Positions 42,566 to 51,535 of a DNA stretch of 64,000 nt are shown here, piece after piece. Every line of letters starts with the position of its first letter. The stretch's first letter is position 1. Below the pieces are notes generated by a model, which worked only from the letters and a program-made list of their open reading frames with translations, was not told the origin of the DNA and searched no databases. A program made the position numbers and the translations under genes. Source of the DNA: Azospirillum sp. SYSU D00513 (GTDB lineage Bacteria; Pseudomonadota; Alphaproteobacteria; Azospirillales; Azospirillaceae); contig NZ_JAFIQV010000016.1 in the NCBI RefSeq assembly GCF_017356015.1, forward strand, positions 1 to 64,000, given 5' to 3'.

Positions 42566-43673
42566 CGCCACCCCCCATCCAGCCCGAATAGACGGATTGG
42601 AAATGCTGGATGCGCTCCTCGTTCAGCCCGAGGACGGACGGGAAATCCACCTGCCGGGCGCCCAGCGCCGCCTGCTCGGCGACCTCCCGGTCCTCCCCGA
42701 GCAGGCGCAGGTTCTGCGTCCGCGCGGTGTCGGCGAAGGCGGTCCAGGCGCCCCGCCCGGCCAGATCCGGCCGGTCTCCGTGGGCGAAGTAAAGCCGCAG
42801 GCGCAGCTCGCAGCGTTCCGGCCCGGCCGGGTCGTAGCTCTGCACGCTCATCAGGGTCCCGCGCGTGACCGCGATTTCCAGGTTCGGGAAGACGTGCAGA
42901 TGCTCGTACTCACGGAGATCCGGGCTGGGGCGCAAGGCCAGGAGTTTGGCAGCCTTGTCCCACCAGCGGGCGCTGTCCTCGCTCAGCGAGATGGTGCCGC
43001 GCGAATGCGGCCCATCGTAGGAGCAGCGCCAGTCCTTCTGCACGAAGCGGCGGAAGGTGTCCGGATGCACCGTGTCCGCGTGGTAGACCTCCAGCACATT
43101 CTCCACGCCGAATTTCCAGTTGGCCTCCCACGGCAGGACCTGCTCATCGACACGGGTGCCGAAGATCTCGGACAGGTGGCGCAGCAGCGCCGCGCAGCCG
43201 CCAAGATGCTCCTCCAGCCCCGGCCCGCCGGGCTCGACGCGCAGGAACAGGAAATCGCCGCAAGCCTCCAGTTCGACCGGGCGCAGGGCGCGCGCCCGGC
43301 GTCCCGCCTCGTCCAGCCCGAAGTTGGCGGCGTGCCCCGGCATCCCGACCGGCACGCCCTCCCGGTCGAAGGTCCAGCCATGGTACCGGCAGCGCAGGGG
43401 ACCGTTGCCGCAGGCGTCGGAGCGGATCAGGCCGAAGCGGTGCGTGCAGACGTTCTGAAACGCCCGGACCGCGCCGTCGAAGTTCTGAACGACCACGTCC
43501 ATGCCGCCGACGCGCCGGACCACATAGTCGTTGTGGTTCGCCACCTCGTCGCGCAGGCAGGCGAAGATCCAGCCGCGGCGGAAGATGCGGTCCTGCTCGT
43601 CGGCGAAGATCGAGGCGTCGCGGTAGGCGGCGGGCACCAGGCCCGGGGCGGCTTTCACCGGTATGAATGGCAT
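42552..43673 (-). CDS. Rieske non-heme iron oxygenase, alpha-subunit type
   Basis: 373 aa. The Rieske [2Fe-2S] ligands are C76, H78, C95 and H98 (NVCTHRFG ... LRCRYHGW). Mononuclear iron site ligands H198 and H203 lie in ENVLEVYHADTVHP. Such proteins hydroxylate, demethylate or desaturate; here, leading a sugar-acid/acyl operon, it may oxidise the sugar or its acyl group (inference). No reductase or ferredoxin gene is nearby. ATG 43673; ribosome-binding site poor. Divergent from the 850-aa gene across 265 bases that hold no gene. Confidence 0.85.
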   Translation of the reverse strand: MPFIPVKAAPGLVPAAYRDASIFADEQDRIFRRGWIFACLRDEVANHNDYVVRRVGGMDVVVQNFDGAVRAFQNVCTHRFGLIRSDACGNGPLRCRYHGWTFDREGVPVGMPGHAANFGLDEAGRRARALRPVELEACGDFLFLRVEPGGPGLEEHLGGCAALLRHLSEIFGTRVDEQVLPWEANWKFGVENVLEVYHADTVHPDTFRRFVQKDWRCSYDGPHSRGTISLSEDSARWWDKAAKLLALRPSPDLREYEHLHVFPNLEIAVTRGTLMSVQSYDPAGPERCELRLRLYFAHGDRPDLAGRGAWTAFADTARTQNLRLLGEDREVAEQAALGARQVDFPSVLGLNEERIQHFQSVYSGWMGGGDDRG

Positions 43674-43938
43674 AGGAGCCACGCTGTGTCCCTGTTCTCG
43701 AGGGAGGCCTTTCTGCAAGGCGTCCCTGTTCGGGCTGGACGCTGCCGGCCGGCATTGCACCAGGAACCAGCCCATGCCCCGACAGCGCCATGATAGGAGG
43801 TCAGGCGGAGCGCCCGCAAGCGGTCGCGACCCGGATTGCGCCGCTCTCGAGCTGGGCGCAGAATGGCCGCCCCGCGTGGGCGGCACCCGGACGCGCAACC
43901 GAACGAGGTCTTTTCCGTTGCAGCATGACCGCGACGAG

Positions 43939-46491
43939 ATGGCGGGGGAGGATCTCCCGGCCTTCGCAATCCTGACCCCACCCGGCGATCCGGCGCGGCG
44001 CGAGGCGGCCATGCGGCTTGCCGGCGCGGCCGGCGCGGCCGGCGCGGCGCGGTGCGTCGTCCTCGACCGGGCCGACGGGCTGCGAGATCCAGGCTTTGCC
44101 TTTATCCTCACGATGTGCGCGCTTCAGCCGAAGCTGTCGGCGGTGCCGAGCTACGCCTTGTTCGAGCGGTCGGAGCTGGATGCCGTTCCGGCGAATGAGG
44201 CGCTCGCGCGGATCCTCAGCCATGACGGGTACCTGGTCGGCCGCGAGGAGGACCGCCGTTTCCTGGCCGACCTCCTGTTCGGCAGCCGCAAGCAGGCGGC
44301 GCCGATCCTGGATCTGCCGCCGCTGGCTCCGCCGGAGCACAGGGCTCCTGAACACAGGGCTTGCACGACCGAACCCGCCGAAGGGCTTCTCGTGGTGCTG
44401 ACGGCGCCGCCCGACCGGGAACGCGTGGCCTTGTGCCGGGACTTGGCGCGGCGGCACGGGATCCGCGTCGTCAGCCTGGTTCCCGCCGCGGTGGAAGCCG
44501 CCGCCGCGTCGGGCCTGCCGGCCGAGTGCATTTGCGCCGACGGCAAGGCGCTGGCCGCCGTGGCCGCCGCGCACCGCGTTGCTCTATGCCTGGGCGGTGC
44601 GGGCCGCGCGGGATCGGTGTTGGCCGGCGATCTCTGCCGAGTGGCCCTCGCCACCGCCGGCTGCCTTGTCCTATCCGATGAGGTCGCCCCGGTGCCCGGC
44701 AGCGATGGCCAAGCGGGACTGCTGGACGGCGAAGCTCCGGCTTCGTTCCTGCGCTGGCAGGTCGAACGGCACCTCGCCCGCTTGTCCGGCGACGAGGCGG
44801 TCGCACGGGCGCTGGCCGAAGGCGCGCGGGAGCAGGCGATGGCGCGAGGTGCCGCGCCCCTCGTCCTTCAGCGCCTGCTCGACATGCACCGGGCCGTGCT
44901 GACGGACAGGGGCTATCGCCCTGCTTCCGAAGGGGACGGCGACCTGCCCGCCGTCGCCTATGTCGTGCGCGCCGGAGGCCGGCCGAGAGCCTATCTCGAA
45001 CGCGCCCTCGCCAGCCTCGAGCGGCAGGGCGTGCCGATGACCGTCGTCGTGGTTCTTTGGCGGGAAACGCCGGAGAACGCCGAACTGCTGGCCCGTCCCT
45101 GGCGCTTCGCGTTGAAGGTCCTCCATCGGCCGGGCGCCGGTAGCGACCGCGCCCTGGCCGAGGGGCTCGCCGCCGTGAAGGCGAGCGGCGCCGCCTGGTT
45201 CGGGCTGCTCGACGATGACGACGAGTTGCACCCGAACCATGTCCGGACCCTGCTGAAAACGCTCGCGGCGCGCCGGCGCCTCGCGCTGCCGGAGGCCCAG
45301 GTCGCCTATTGCGGCGCGGTCGAGATGGCCGAGGACGGCTTCGGGAGCCCGGCCGCGGACACGATCCCCCTGCCCGTCCCGGCGCTACGGCTGCGGCTCG
45401 GCGCCTTCTTCTTCCCCAACCCGCGCCGCCTCTGGAGCCCGGCAGCCCATTTGCCGCCGCACTGCTGGCTCGCGTCGACGCGCCTGATCGACGAGGAATT
45501 GCTTGCCCCGTCGGGGCTGGACCTCGGGGAGGACACGCATCTCCTCAACCTCCTCGCCGAACGGAGCCGGTTCGTCTTCTCCTGCGAGGCGACCGTCACC
45601 TACCATTATCATGGTGCCGGCCAGTCGGGCTGGTGGCGGGATCCCGCGATGGCTGAGAAGGCTGAGAGGCTTTCGCTGCGCATGGTGGGACGCGCGGCGC
45701 TGGGCGAGGGGGGCGGCTATGGCCGGGAAAACCTCCCGCCCATCGACGACCGGCTCGGCGCCGGAATCCTCAAGGCCGAACCTATGGAAAGCACCGCGCC
45801 CGTCCTGCTGTCCCGGACGCTTCGGCTTGAGGACAGCCGGGCGGCCACGGCGGAGGCAGTCTCCCTGCCTGCCGGCCAGTCCGTCCTGCGGTGGTATTTC
45901 GCCGACTCCGGCGACGGTTCCGAGGTCGCCGAACTATCCGCGCGGCTGCATGTCCGGCGGGCGGACGGATCGGCTGAGACCATGGCACTCGGCCCCCTCG
46001 CGGTCCATCGCCGCGGTCCGGGATGGCATCTCGCCCATCCTCTCCGGATCGGCGCGGACGACCGGTTCGACCGAGTCGCGCTGTCGCTGGAACTTGACCA
46101 GCTGGTGCCGGGAAGCGGGGACGCCCTGCCTCTGGCGATGACGGTCTCCGAAGCGCTGGACGGCGTCTTCGTACCCTGGTCCGCCCTGCCCCAGGCCGGG
46201 CGCGTCTGGATCTTCGGCGCCGGCTCGGCCGGCCGCGCGGCGCTCCGACAGCTGACCGCCGTGGGACAGCGCCCGAGGGTCGCCGGATTCGTCGACAGCC
46301 AGAAGACCGGCGAACTCGATGGCCTTCCGATCCTGCCTCCCTCGGCCTTGCGGACGGCGCCGGAGGCGGACCTGGTGCTGATCGCCAGCCAATTCTGGCG
46401 GGAGATCGCCCGCACGCTCGCTGGCACTCTTCCCAACCCGATCGGCTGCACCCACCCCATCAACGCGGCGGGGCTGCGTCTCCTGACATGA
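43939..46491 (+). CDS. Multidomain glycosyltransferase (GT2-like centre, C-terminal Rossmann domain)
   Basis: 850 aa. The N-terminal about 330 residues show a possible GT-B remnant (GLLVVLTAPPDRERV, ALCLGGAGRAGSVLAGDL). The centre (about 340-600) has a GT-A-like pattern: YVVRAGGRPRAYLERALASL, then WFGLLDDDDELHPNHV (DDDDE metal-binding region) and GEDTHLLNLLAE. A beta-rich stretch follows. The C-terminal (about 755-850) is a nucleotide/sugar-binding Rossmann piece (VWIFGAGSAGRAALRQL, VAGFVDSQ). Start ATG 43939 (the frame is open further, but that part is Arg-rich). Overlaps the convergent gene by 32 bases. Confidence 0.65.
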   Translation: MAGEDLPAFAILTPPGDPARREAAMRLAGAAGAAGAARCVVLDRADGLRDPGFAFILTMCALQPKLSAVPSYALFERSELDAVPANEALARILSHDGYLVGREEDRRFLADLLFGSRKQAAPILDLPPLAPPEHRAPEHRACTTEPAEGLLVVLTAPPDRERVALCRDLARRHGIRVVSLVPAAVEAAAASGLPAECICADGKALAAVAAAHRVALCLGGAGRAGSVLAGDLCRVALATAGCLVLSDEVAPVPGSDGQAGLLDGEAPASFLRWQVERHLARLSGDEAVARALAEGAREQAMARGAAPLVLQRLLDMHRAVLTDRGYRPASEGDGDLPAVAYVVRAGGRPRAYLERALASLERQGVPMTVVVVLWRETPENAELLARPWRFALKVLHRPGAGSDRALAEGLAAVKASGAAWFGLLDDDDELHPNHVRTLLKTLAARRRLALPEAQVAYCGAVEMAEDGFGSPAADTIPLPVPALRLRLGAFFFPNPRRLWSPAAHLPPHCWLASTRLIDEELLAPSGLDLGEDTHLLNLLAERSRFVFSCEATVTYHYHGAGQSGWWRDPAMAEKAERLSLRMVGRAALGEGGGYGRENLPPIDDRLGAGILKAEPMESTAPVLLSRTLRLEDSRAATAEAVSLPAGQSVLRWYFADSGDGSEVAELSARLHVRRADGSAETMALGPLAVHRRGPGWHLAHPLRIGADDRFDRVALSLELDQLVPGSGDALPLAMTVSEALDGVFVPWSALPQAGRVWIFGAGSAGRAALRQLTAVGQRPRVAGFVDSQKTGELDGLPILPPSALRTAPEADLVLIASQFWREIARTLAGTLPNPIGCTHPINAAGLRLLT

Positions 46492-47677
46492 ACCGCCGGG
46501 CGTCGAGAAGGTCCGCCAGACGTTCCGTGCCCGGAGCCTCCTGCCGGAGACGGGCGGCGGCCTTCAGCGCCTCCTGCTCGTAAAGGGCTTGGCGTTCCAG
46601 AGCCTCCTCGATGGCGGCGGCCAGAGCCTCGCCGTTCCATTCGCGAAAGAGCGGCTGGCGGACGCCCAGAGCGGCCACGTCGCGCGCCATTTCCGACCGC
46701 TCCGGCAGGAGCGTGGGCCGGCCGCGCGACAGCGCCTCGAACAGGATGCTGGAGGGCTGGTACCGGTAGGCAGGCCCGTAGGGAAGGACCGCGAGGGAAC
46801 AGCTGCCGAGCCAGCGGTCGTACTCCTCGGGTGGCAGCCCCCCGCGCAGAAGGATCACGCGCCGGTCTTCCAGGACGTCGCGATAGGGCGCGAGCCGCCC
46901 CTCCTCCGTGGGCTCGTCGATCTGGATGATAAGGCGAAGCGCGCGGCCGTTCCGCAGAAGCCGGCGCGCGGCATCAAGTAACGGCAGCAGCCCCTTCTGC
47001 TCCCAGCCGGTGTTGCCGAACAGCCCGATGGCCGGCGCCGTCTCCGGCCCAGGGCGCGGGAGCGCTTCCCGCGGGCGCAGGTAGGAGAAGGGAAAGGGCC
47101 GTACGTGGATCGCGCCGTCCGCCAGTGCCTCCAGATGCTTCGCGTAGAACGAGGAAAAAGCCAGAAGCACCGGCTTCGGCCCGTCGAGCGCGGCGAGCCC
47201 GCGCAGGATCGTCGCATAGATCTCCGTGTTGCGGCGATGCACGGTGCCGTCGAAACCGTCGAAGCACTCCTGAGCCTCCAGCGTCAGCACGCAATGGGGG
47301 CGCGTGCCAGCTGGCCGCTCCTCCAGCCAGCGCAGGATGCCGAACAGGCTGCGGTGGGTCGAACGGGGGAAGAAGAGCGTGTCGGCGGGTCCGGCCGCTT
47401 CTCCGATCCGGGCGAGGTCCAGATGGAAGCGGTAGTTCACCGCCCCGATGTCGGCGATGGGCATCGGGAAGACCCGGGCCGAGGGAAGGTGATCCAGGCA
47501 AGCGACGGCACCGAACGGCGCCACGACGCTCTCGCGGTCCGCCGAGCGCGGCACGAACAGACGGAAGCCCACCGCCCGCGCCGCCAGAACCGCGCCGAGT
47601 TCGGTCATGAGGTGATGATGGTGTCCGCTGCGGTCGATCATCATCGGATCGACGGCGAAGACCGTCGGAAAAGGCAT
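46460..47677 (-). CDS. GT4-like glycosyltransferase
   Basis: 405 aa. N-terminal MIDRSGHHHHLMTELGAVLAAR; C-terminal GT-B donor domain with IGLFGNTGWEQKGLLPLLDA, RVILLRGGLPPEEYDRWLGS, LAVLPYGPAYRYQPSSILFEALSRGRP. Family GT4 fold is clear; donor and acceptor unknown. Convergent overlap with the 850-aa gene; divergent from the TPR gene. Confidence 0.75.
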   Translation of the reverse strand: MPFPTVFAVDPMMIDRSGHHHHLMTELGAVLAARAVGFRLFVPRSADRESVVAPFGAVACLDHLPSARVFPMPIADIGAVNYRFHLDLARIGEAAGPADTLFFPRSTHRSLFGILRWLEERPAGTRPHCVLTLEAQECFDGFDGTVHRRNTEIYATILRGLAALDGPKPVLLAFSSFYAKHLEALADGAIHVRPFPFSYLRPREALPRPGPETAPAIGLFGNTGWEQKGLLPLLDAARRLLRNGRALRLIIQIDEPTEEGRLAPYRDVLEDRRVILLRGGLPPEEYDRWLGSCSLAVLPYGPAYRYQPSSILFEALSRGRPTLLPERSEMARDVAALGVRQPLFREWNGEALAAAIEEALERQALYEQEALKAAARLRQEAPGTERLADLLDARRFMSGDAAPPR

Positions 47678-47832
47678 CGTACGGAAGACTCGTCTGTTGG
47701 TGCGTGAACAATGGCATGAACGGGCCGTCGGACGTCAATGGCCCCATGTGCCTTCCTGCGAGGCTTGCGGCGGACGGTGCAGTCCTGCACTATGCGGCGG
47801 CTTTTCCCTCCCCGCGCTCTTCTTGGCAGCTG

Positions 47833-49041
47833 ATGAACGACCGCTCGACCGCCAGAACGCCCGTACCGGACCTGTCGCCTGAAGCCATCGAGCGGTGGCG
47901 GAAGAGCATCCGCGATGACGCCTTTTCCAATTACCACCACAAGATGGGCGTGGCTCTGGCCAAACAGAAGGAAACCGCTGCGGCCGTGGCGGCCTTTCAG
48001 CGGGCTCTGGCTGTCGATCCCTCCCATTTCGGATCCGCGCATCACCTCGCGGCGCTTCTCCGCGCCGCCGGGCAGGCCGATGCGGCCGACACGGTTCTGA
48101 ACAACGCAAAGTCCTTGGACCCGGACGCGGAAGCCCTCGGCCATGCCGACATCGCGGAGGATCTTCTGGAGGAAGGCCAATCGGACGAAGCCGCCATGGC
48201 CTTGCGCACCGCCATTGCCGGGACGCCGCGCGCTGCCCGCCGTGCCGTTGAGTCGCTCAATTTCCTCGGCCAGGTCCGAATGAATGAGAAGCGCTACGCC
48301 GAAGCGCTGGAGGCCTTCGATCTGGCTGCCCCCCATATGGGCGAGGATGCAGGCTTCCAGATCGAGCGCGGCAATGCGCTCATGTGGCTCAACCGGCTGG
48401 ACGAAGCCGTATCCGCCTTCCGCATTGCCGTCGAGCAACGTCCGGATTGGTGGAAGGCACGCTATTATCTTGGGCTCGGGCTTCTGTACTCGCTGGCTTT
48501 CGACGAGGCCGCTCAGAACTTCGGCATCAGCCAGTGCGAAGAGCCACGGGCATCGACGGTGCTGCTGCTGGCCCGCAGCGTGGAGTTGGCCGGACGGCCC
48601 GACGAATCCGTCCACATCCTGACCGATGCTCTCAACAGCTCTCCTTCCTCGCCCGCCATGCTCGCCCAGCGCGGCTTCTGCCGGATGCGGCTGGGGCAAA
48701 CCGCCGAGGCACTGGCCGATGTGAATGGAGCCGTGACGGGAGGCTCCGACCCGGCATTGAGAAGCTTGGCACTTTCCCATCGGGCCATGGTTCAGCTCGC
48801 GCTCGGAAATCTGGCCGGAGCTGACGCCGATGCAACGGAAGCTCTGCGCCATCCGCCGCAACTCGCGCTGACCGGCGTGATTCTCGCCGCCGTTCGGCTC
48901 GGTCAGGGACGGCCTGCGGAAGGCAAGGTCGCCCTCACGCAGGCTGCAGCCCTGGCACCGCACCAAGTCGCCCTCGGCCTGCGACTCATCCAGCCGTTCG
49001 TCCAGGGCATCGACCGGCTCGCCGGCCTGCCCGAGGGTTGA
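47833..49041 (+). CDS. TPR-repeat protein coupled to a sulfotransferase
   Basis: 402 aa, almost entirely TPR units (FSNYHHKMGVALAKQKETAAA, ESLNFLGQVRMNEKRYAEALE, QIERGNALMWLNRLDEAVSAF, ARYYLGLGLLYSLAFDEAAQ). Overlaps the next gene by four bases (TTGA). ATG 47833 is chosen; an in-frame ATG at 47704 adds 43 low-quality residues. GC content is slightly lower than the FlmG-like genes and the TPRs are not close copies of theirs. Confidence 0.72.
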   Translation: MNDRSTARTPVPDLSPEAIERWRKSIRDDAFSNYHHKMGVALAKQKETAAAVAAFQRALAVDPSHFGSAHHLAALLRAAGQADAADTVLNNAKSLDPDAEALGHADIAEDLLEEGQSDEAAMALRTAIAGTPRAARRAVESLNFLGQVRMNEKRYAEALEAFDLAAPHMGEDAGFQIERGNALMWLNRLDEAVSAFRIAVEQRPDWWKARYYLGLGLLYSLAFDEAAQNFGISQCEEPRASTVLLLARSVELAGRPDESVHILTDALNSSPSSPAMLAQRGFCRMRLGQTAEALADVNGAVTGGSDPALRSLALSHRAMVQLALGNLAGADADATEALRHPPQLALTGVILAAVRLGQGRPAEGKVALTQAAALAPHQVALGLRLIQPFVQGIDRLAGLPEG

Positions 49042-50072
49042 ATCGTACGGTGGCCGCCCTGGAGAGCACAAGGATCGGAAGAACCGGCCAGAATCTCGGC
49101 TTCCTCCTGGCCTTGCCCCGCTCCGGTTCCACCCTGTTGTCGGCGATTCTGGACAATCATCCCGAGATCGCCTCGCCACCGGAACCCTGGGTGATGCTTG
49201 CCCTGCATTCCCTGGGGCAGGTCGACCGGCGGCATCCGGCGGACTCACGACTGGTCGGCACCGCGCTAGACCTTTTCGCCGGCGAGGAAGGCCTGCGCTC
49301 CGCCGCCCGCGCCGCCGCCGCCACTCTCTATGGAATGGCTCTGCAAGGCAGCGGGAAAACCTTCTTTCTCGACAAGACGCCCCGCTATCATCTGATCCTC
49401 GATTATCTGAACGACGTGTTTCCCGATGCCAAGCTTGTATGGCTGCGGCGGAATCCTTTCGCCATCGCGGCCTCCTATCGCTCCACCTGGGGATTCGATC
49501 TGCCGGCGCTTCTCCGTTCCGGGGACGACCATCCGGCGGTCTTCGACCTTCTGACCGGATTGGGGGCGCTGGAGCGCTTCTCCACCGCACTCGGCGACCG
49601 TGTCCACGTCGTTCACTACGAAAGGCTGATCGCGGATCCCATTGCCGCCTTGCATGCGCTGCTGATGCATCTCGGCCTCCCGAGCCCGGAGGAATCGGTT
49701 CGGGCGATGACGGACCTTACGGCCCTCGGACGGTCGAAGAAGCAGTTCGGCGACCACAAGATCCTGAAGACAACCGCCCCTCATGCGGATTCGCTCGACC
49801 GCTGGAAAAGTGAACTGTCGGTCCCGGACCTGCAAACCCTGCTGGACGCGCTGGGACGGGATCGCCTGACCCGGCTCGGTTACGGCGCGGCCGTGGAGGA
49901 GGTGCTGGCTCTCGGCGCCGTGGACAAGGGTCCTGATGTGACCCTTGCTCATGAGGAGCGGTGCCGGCGGCTCATGGACCGTCGCCTTTCCGATCTCGGC
50001 CGGGCGAGCGCGTATGAGGGCGTGATCCCAACCGTGGGCCGTTGGGGCGGGCTTCCGCCTGGGACCGGTTAG
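49038..50072 (+). CDS. Sulfotransferase family protein
   Basis: 344 aa. PAPS 5'-phosphosulfate motif LALPRSGSTLLSAILDNHP at the N-terminus, 3'-phosphate region AKLVWLRRNPFAIAASYRST, and VVHYERLIADP. Family members move sulfate from PAPS to carbohydrate or protein hydroxyls. Start TTG 49038, overlapping the TPR stop; a GTG 12 bases later is possible. With the TPR gene it may sulfate a surface glycan or a protein held by the TPR partner (inference). Confidence 0.8.
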   Translation: MNRTVAALESTRIGRTGQNLGFLLALPRSGSTLLSAILDNHPEIASPPEPWVMLALHSLGQVDRRHPADSRLVGTALDLFAGEEGLRSAARAAAATLYGMALQGSGKTFFLDKTPRYHLILDYLNDVFPDAKLVWLRRNPFAIAASYRSTWGFDLPALLRSGDDHPAVFDLLTGLGALERFSTALGDRVHVVHYERLIADPIAALHALLMHLGLPSPEESVRAMTDLTALGRSKKQFGDHKILKTTAPHADSLDRWKSELSVPDLQTLLDALGRDRLTRLGYGAAVEEVLALGAVDKGPDVTLAHEERCRRLMDRRLSDLGRASAYEGVIPTVGRWGGLPPGTG

Positions 50073-50089
50073 GATCACTGAAACGGCCG

Positions 50090-50713
50090 CTAAGCGATGC
50101 TCTCGCGTAAAGCCCGCTTCATCGTGGGAAGATCGGCCGGGGCGCCGAGGCCAGCCCCTTCGTACAGCCAGCGGAATGGGCAGAAGTCCGGCAGCCGCTT
50201 GCAGGCCTCCCACAGCTTCGGACCGGGCTCGCAACTGTCCTCTGGAGAATCCATTTCCAGCGCGCCATGCCGTGCCGCGTCGGCAAAGCGCCCCTTTCGG
50301 ACCATGCAAAGCTTGTGCGGAAGGTCGAGTTCCGCGAAGGCGCGCAGATGTTCTTGCGTGAACCCGCTCCGGTCGGAGATCTGGAAGAAGAGCTTTGAGG
50401 GATCCCTGGGCATCCTGTCCGTGCGTCGCTCCCAGGACAGGCGCGCGCCCTCCTGTGACGTGTAATGCATGAAATGAATTTCGATGCCGTCACCAAGGAT
50501 GCCTACCGGATAATTCGCATCACGATAACGGGAATTCTCCGCAAAACGTAAATTCTCCTCCATATGGCGGTTGAAGTCCCGCAGAAGCCGGATGAAGTCG
50601 CCGGGCATGACGAAGAGGCCGATAAAGGGTGAATTGTAGGGGGCTTCGAGATCCTGATAGATCCCCGCGCCCCAACAATTGCTGGAAACGACTGCCCACA
50701 TATTTCCATGCAT
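50090..50713 (-). CDS. DUF1919 family protein (exopolysaccharide-type)
   Basis: 207 aa. AVVSSNCWGAGIYQDLEAPY, NSPFIGLFVMPGDFIRLLRD, YPVGILGDGIEIHFMHY and KRLPDFCPFRW fit DUF1919, often found in capsule and exopolysaccharide clusters. ATG 50713 (GTG 50722 also possible). Last gene of the six-gene minus-strand operon; the only one not overlapped with its upstream neighbour (18-base gap). Biochemical role unknown. Confidence 0.75.
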   Translation of the reverse strand: MHGNMWAVVSSNCWGAGIYQDLEAPYNSPFIGLFVMPGDFIRLLRDFNRHMEENLRFAENSRYRDANYPVGILGDGIEIHFMHYTSQEGARLSWERRTDRMPRDPSKLFFQISDRSGFTQEHLRAFAELDLPHKLCMVRKGRFADAARHGALEMDSPEDSCEPGPKLWEACKRLPDFCPFRWLYEGAGLGAPADLPTMKRALRESIA

Positions 50714-50731
50714 GGTAATCACCCCAGGCCT

Positions 50732-51535
50732 TCACCAATGATCGAACGCTTCATGAAGCGAGATCATGTTGTAGGGCGGATTGCGCAACAGCTCGGACGT
50801 CGCAAAATGGCTGCTGTCCGGTCCCATGCCACAGTTGTAGACCGCGCGCTTCCGGGTGCGCCGGTGGTGAAGGCCACGTTGCGCGGCGAGCAGGGCCGTG
50901 CAGGAATCCCAACTGAAGAAGGAGCGCAGAACGTTTATGACATCCCGGCCGGGCGTGACGTCGAGACGCGCGCAGACATCCGGGGTCAGGCTCCGCTCGA
51001 CGAAGGCGAGATACTCAGGCTCGCTCATGGCAAAGCAACGCCTCAGGTCCGGCAACAGCGCAACAAGCTTTTCACTGGACGTCGCCCACCCCCAGCCCTG
51101 GAACCGCGTGATGGTGTCTCCCTCCGCGGGGACGAGAAAGGGATGCCCATACACCGAATAGCTGGCCGGATCCGCGGCCGCGATGCCGAGTGCCTCTTCG
51201 AACAGGGTGATGGCGTCACGCGTCGGAAAGCAGTCGTCCTCAAGGACGATGATCCGCTCATACCGCTCGCTTGCGGCGCTCAGCGCATCGAGCATCAGCT
51301 TTTCGATACCGACACGGCCCTCATAGAAGGTCCGCCTCACCTCGGGATAAGCATCGGCGACTGCCTTGCGCACGGCCCGGACACGCGGCTTCCATTCCTG
51401 GTGGGCCGAATGTCCGTCCAGCCAGACTTCCGTCCGCGGGAGGCATCCCTGGCGGCCAAGGCTCTCGAGCGTCAGGAGAATATGATCGAGCCGTGTGTGA
51501 CCGAACACGAGGATGCCCGTGCCGTCCCTGCTCAT
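50732..51535 (-). CDS. GT-A-type glycosyltransferase
   Basis: 267 aa. N-terminal GILVFGHTRLDHILLTLESL, the acidic metal site VLEDDCFPTRDAITLFEEAL, and YSVYGHPFLVPAEGD ... FQGWGWATS. The pattern resembles GT2/GT13-like transferases (EDD motif). ATG overlaps the FkbM stop (ATGA). Donor and acceptor unknown. Confidence 0.75.
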   Translation of the reverse strand: MSRDGTGILVFGHTRLDHILLTLESLGRQGCLPRTEVWLDGHSAHQEWKPRVRAVRKAVADAYPEVRRTFYEGRVGIEKLMLDALSAASERYERIIVLEDDCFPTRDAITLFEEALGIAAADPASYSVYGHPFLVPAEGDTITRFQGWGWATSSEKLVALLPDLRRCFAMSEPEYLAFVERSLTPDVCARLDVTPGRDVINVLRSFFSWDSCTALLAAQRGLHHRRTRKRAVYNCGMGPDSSHFATSELLRNPPYNMISLHEAFDHW

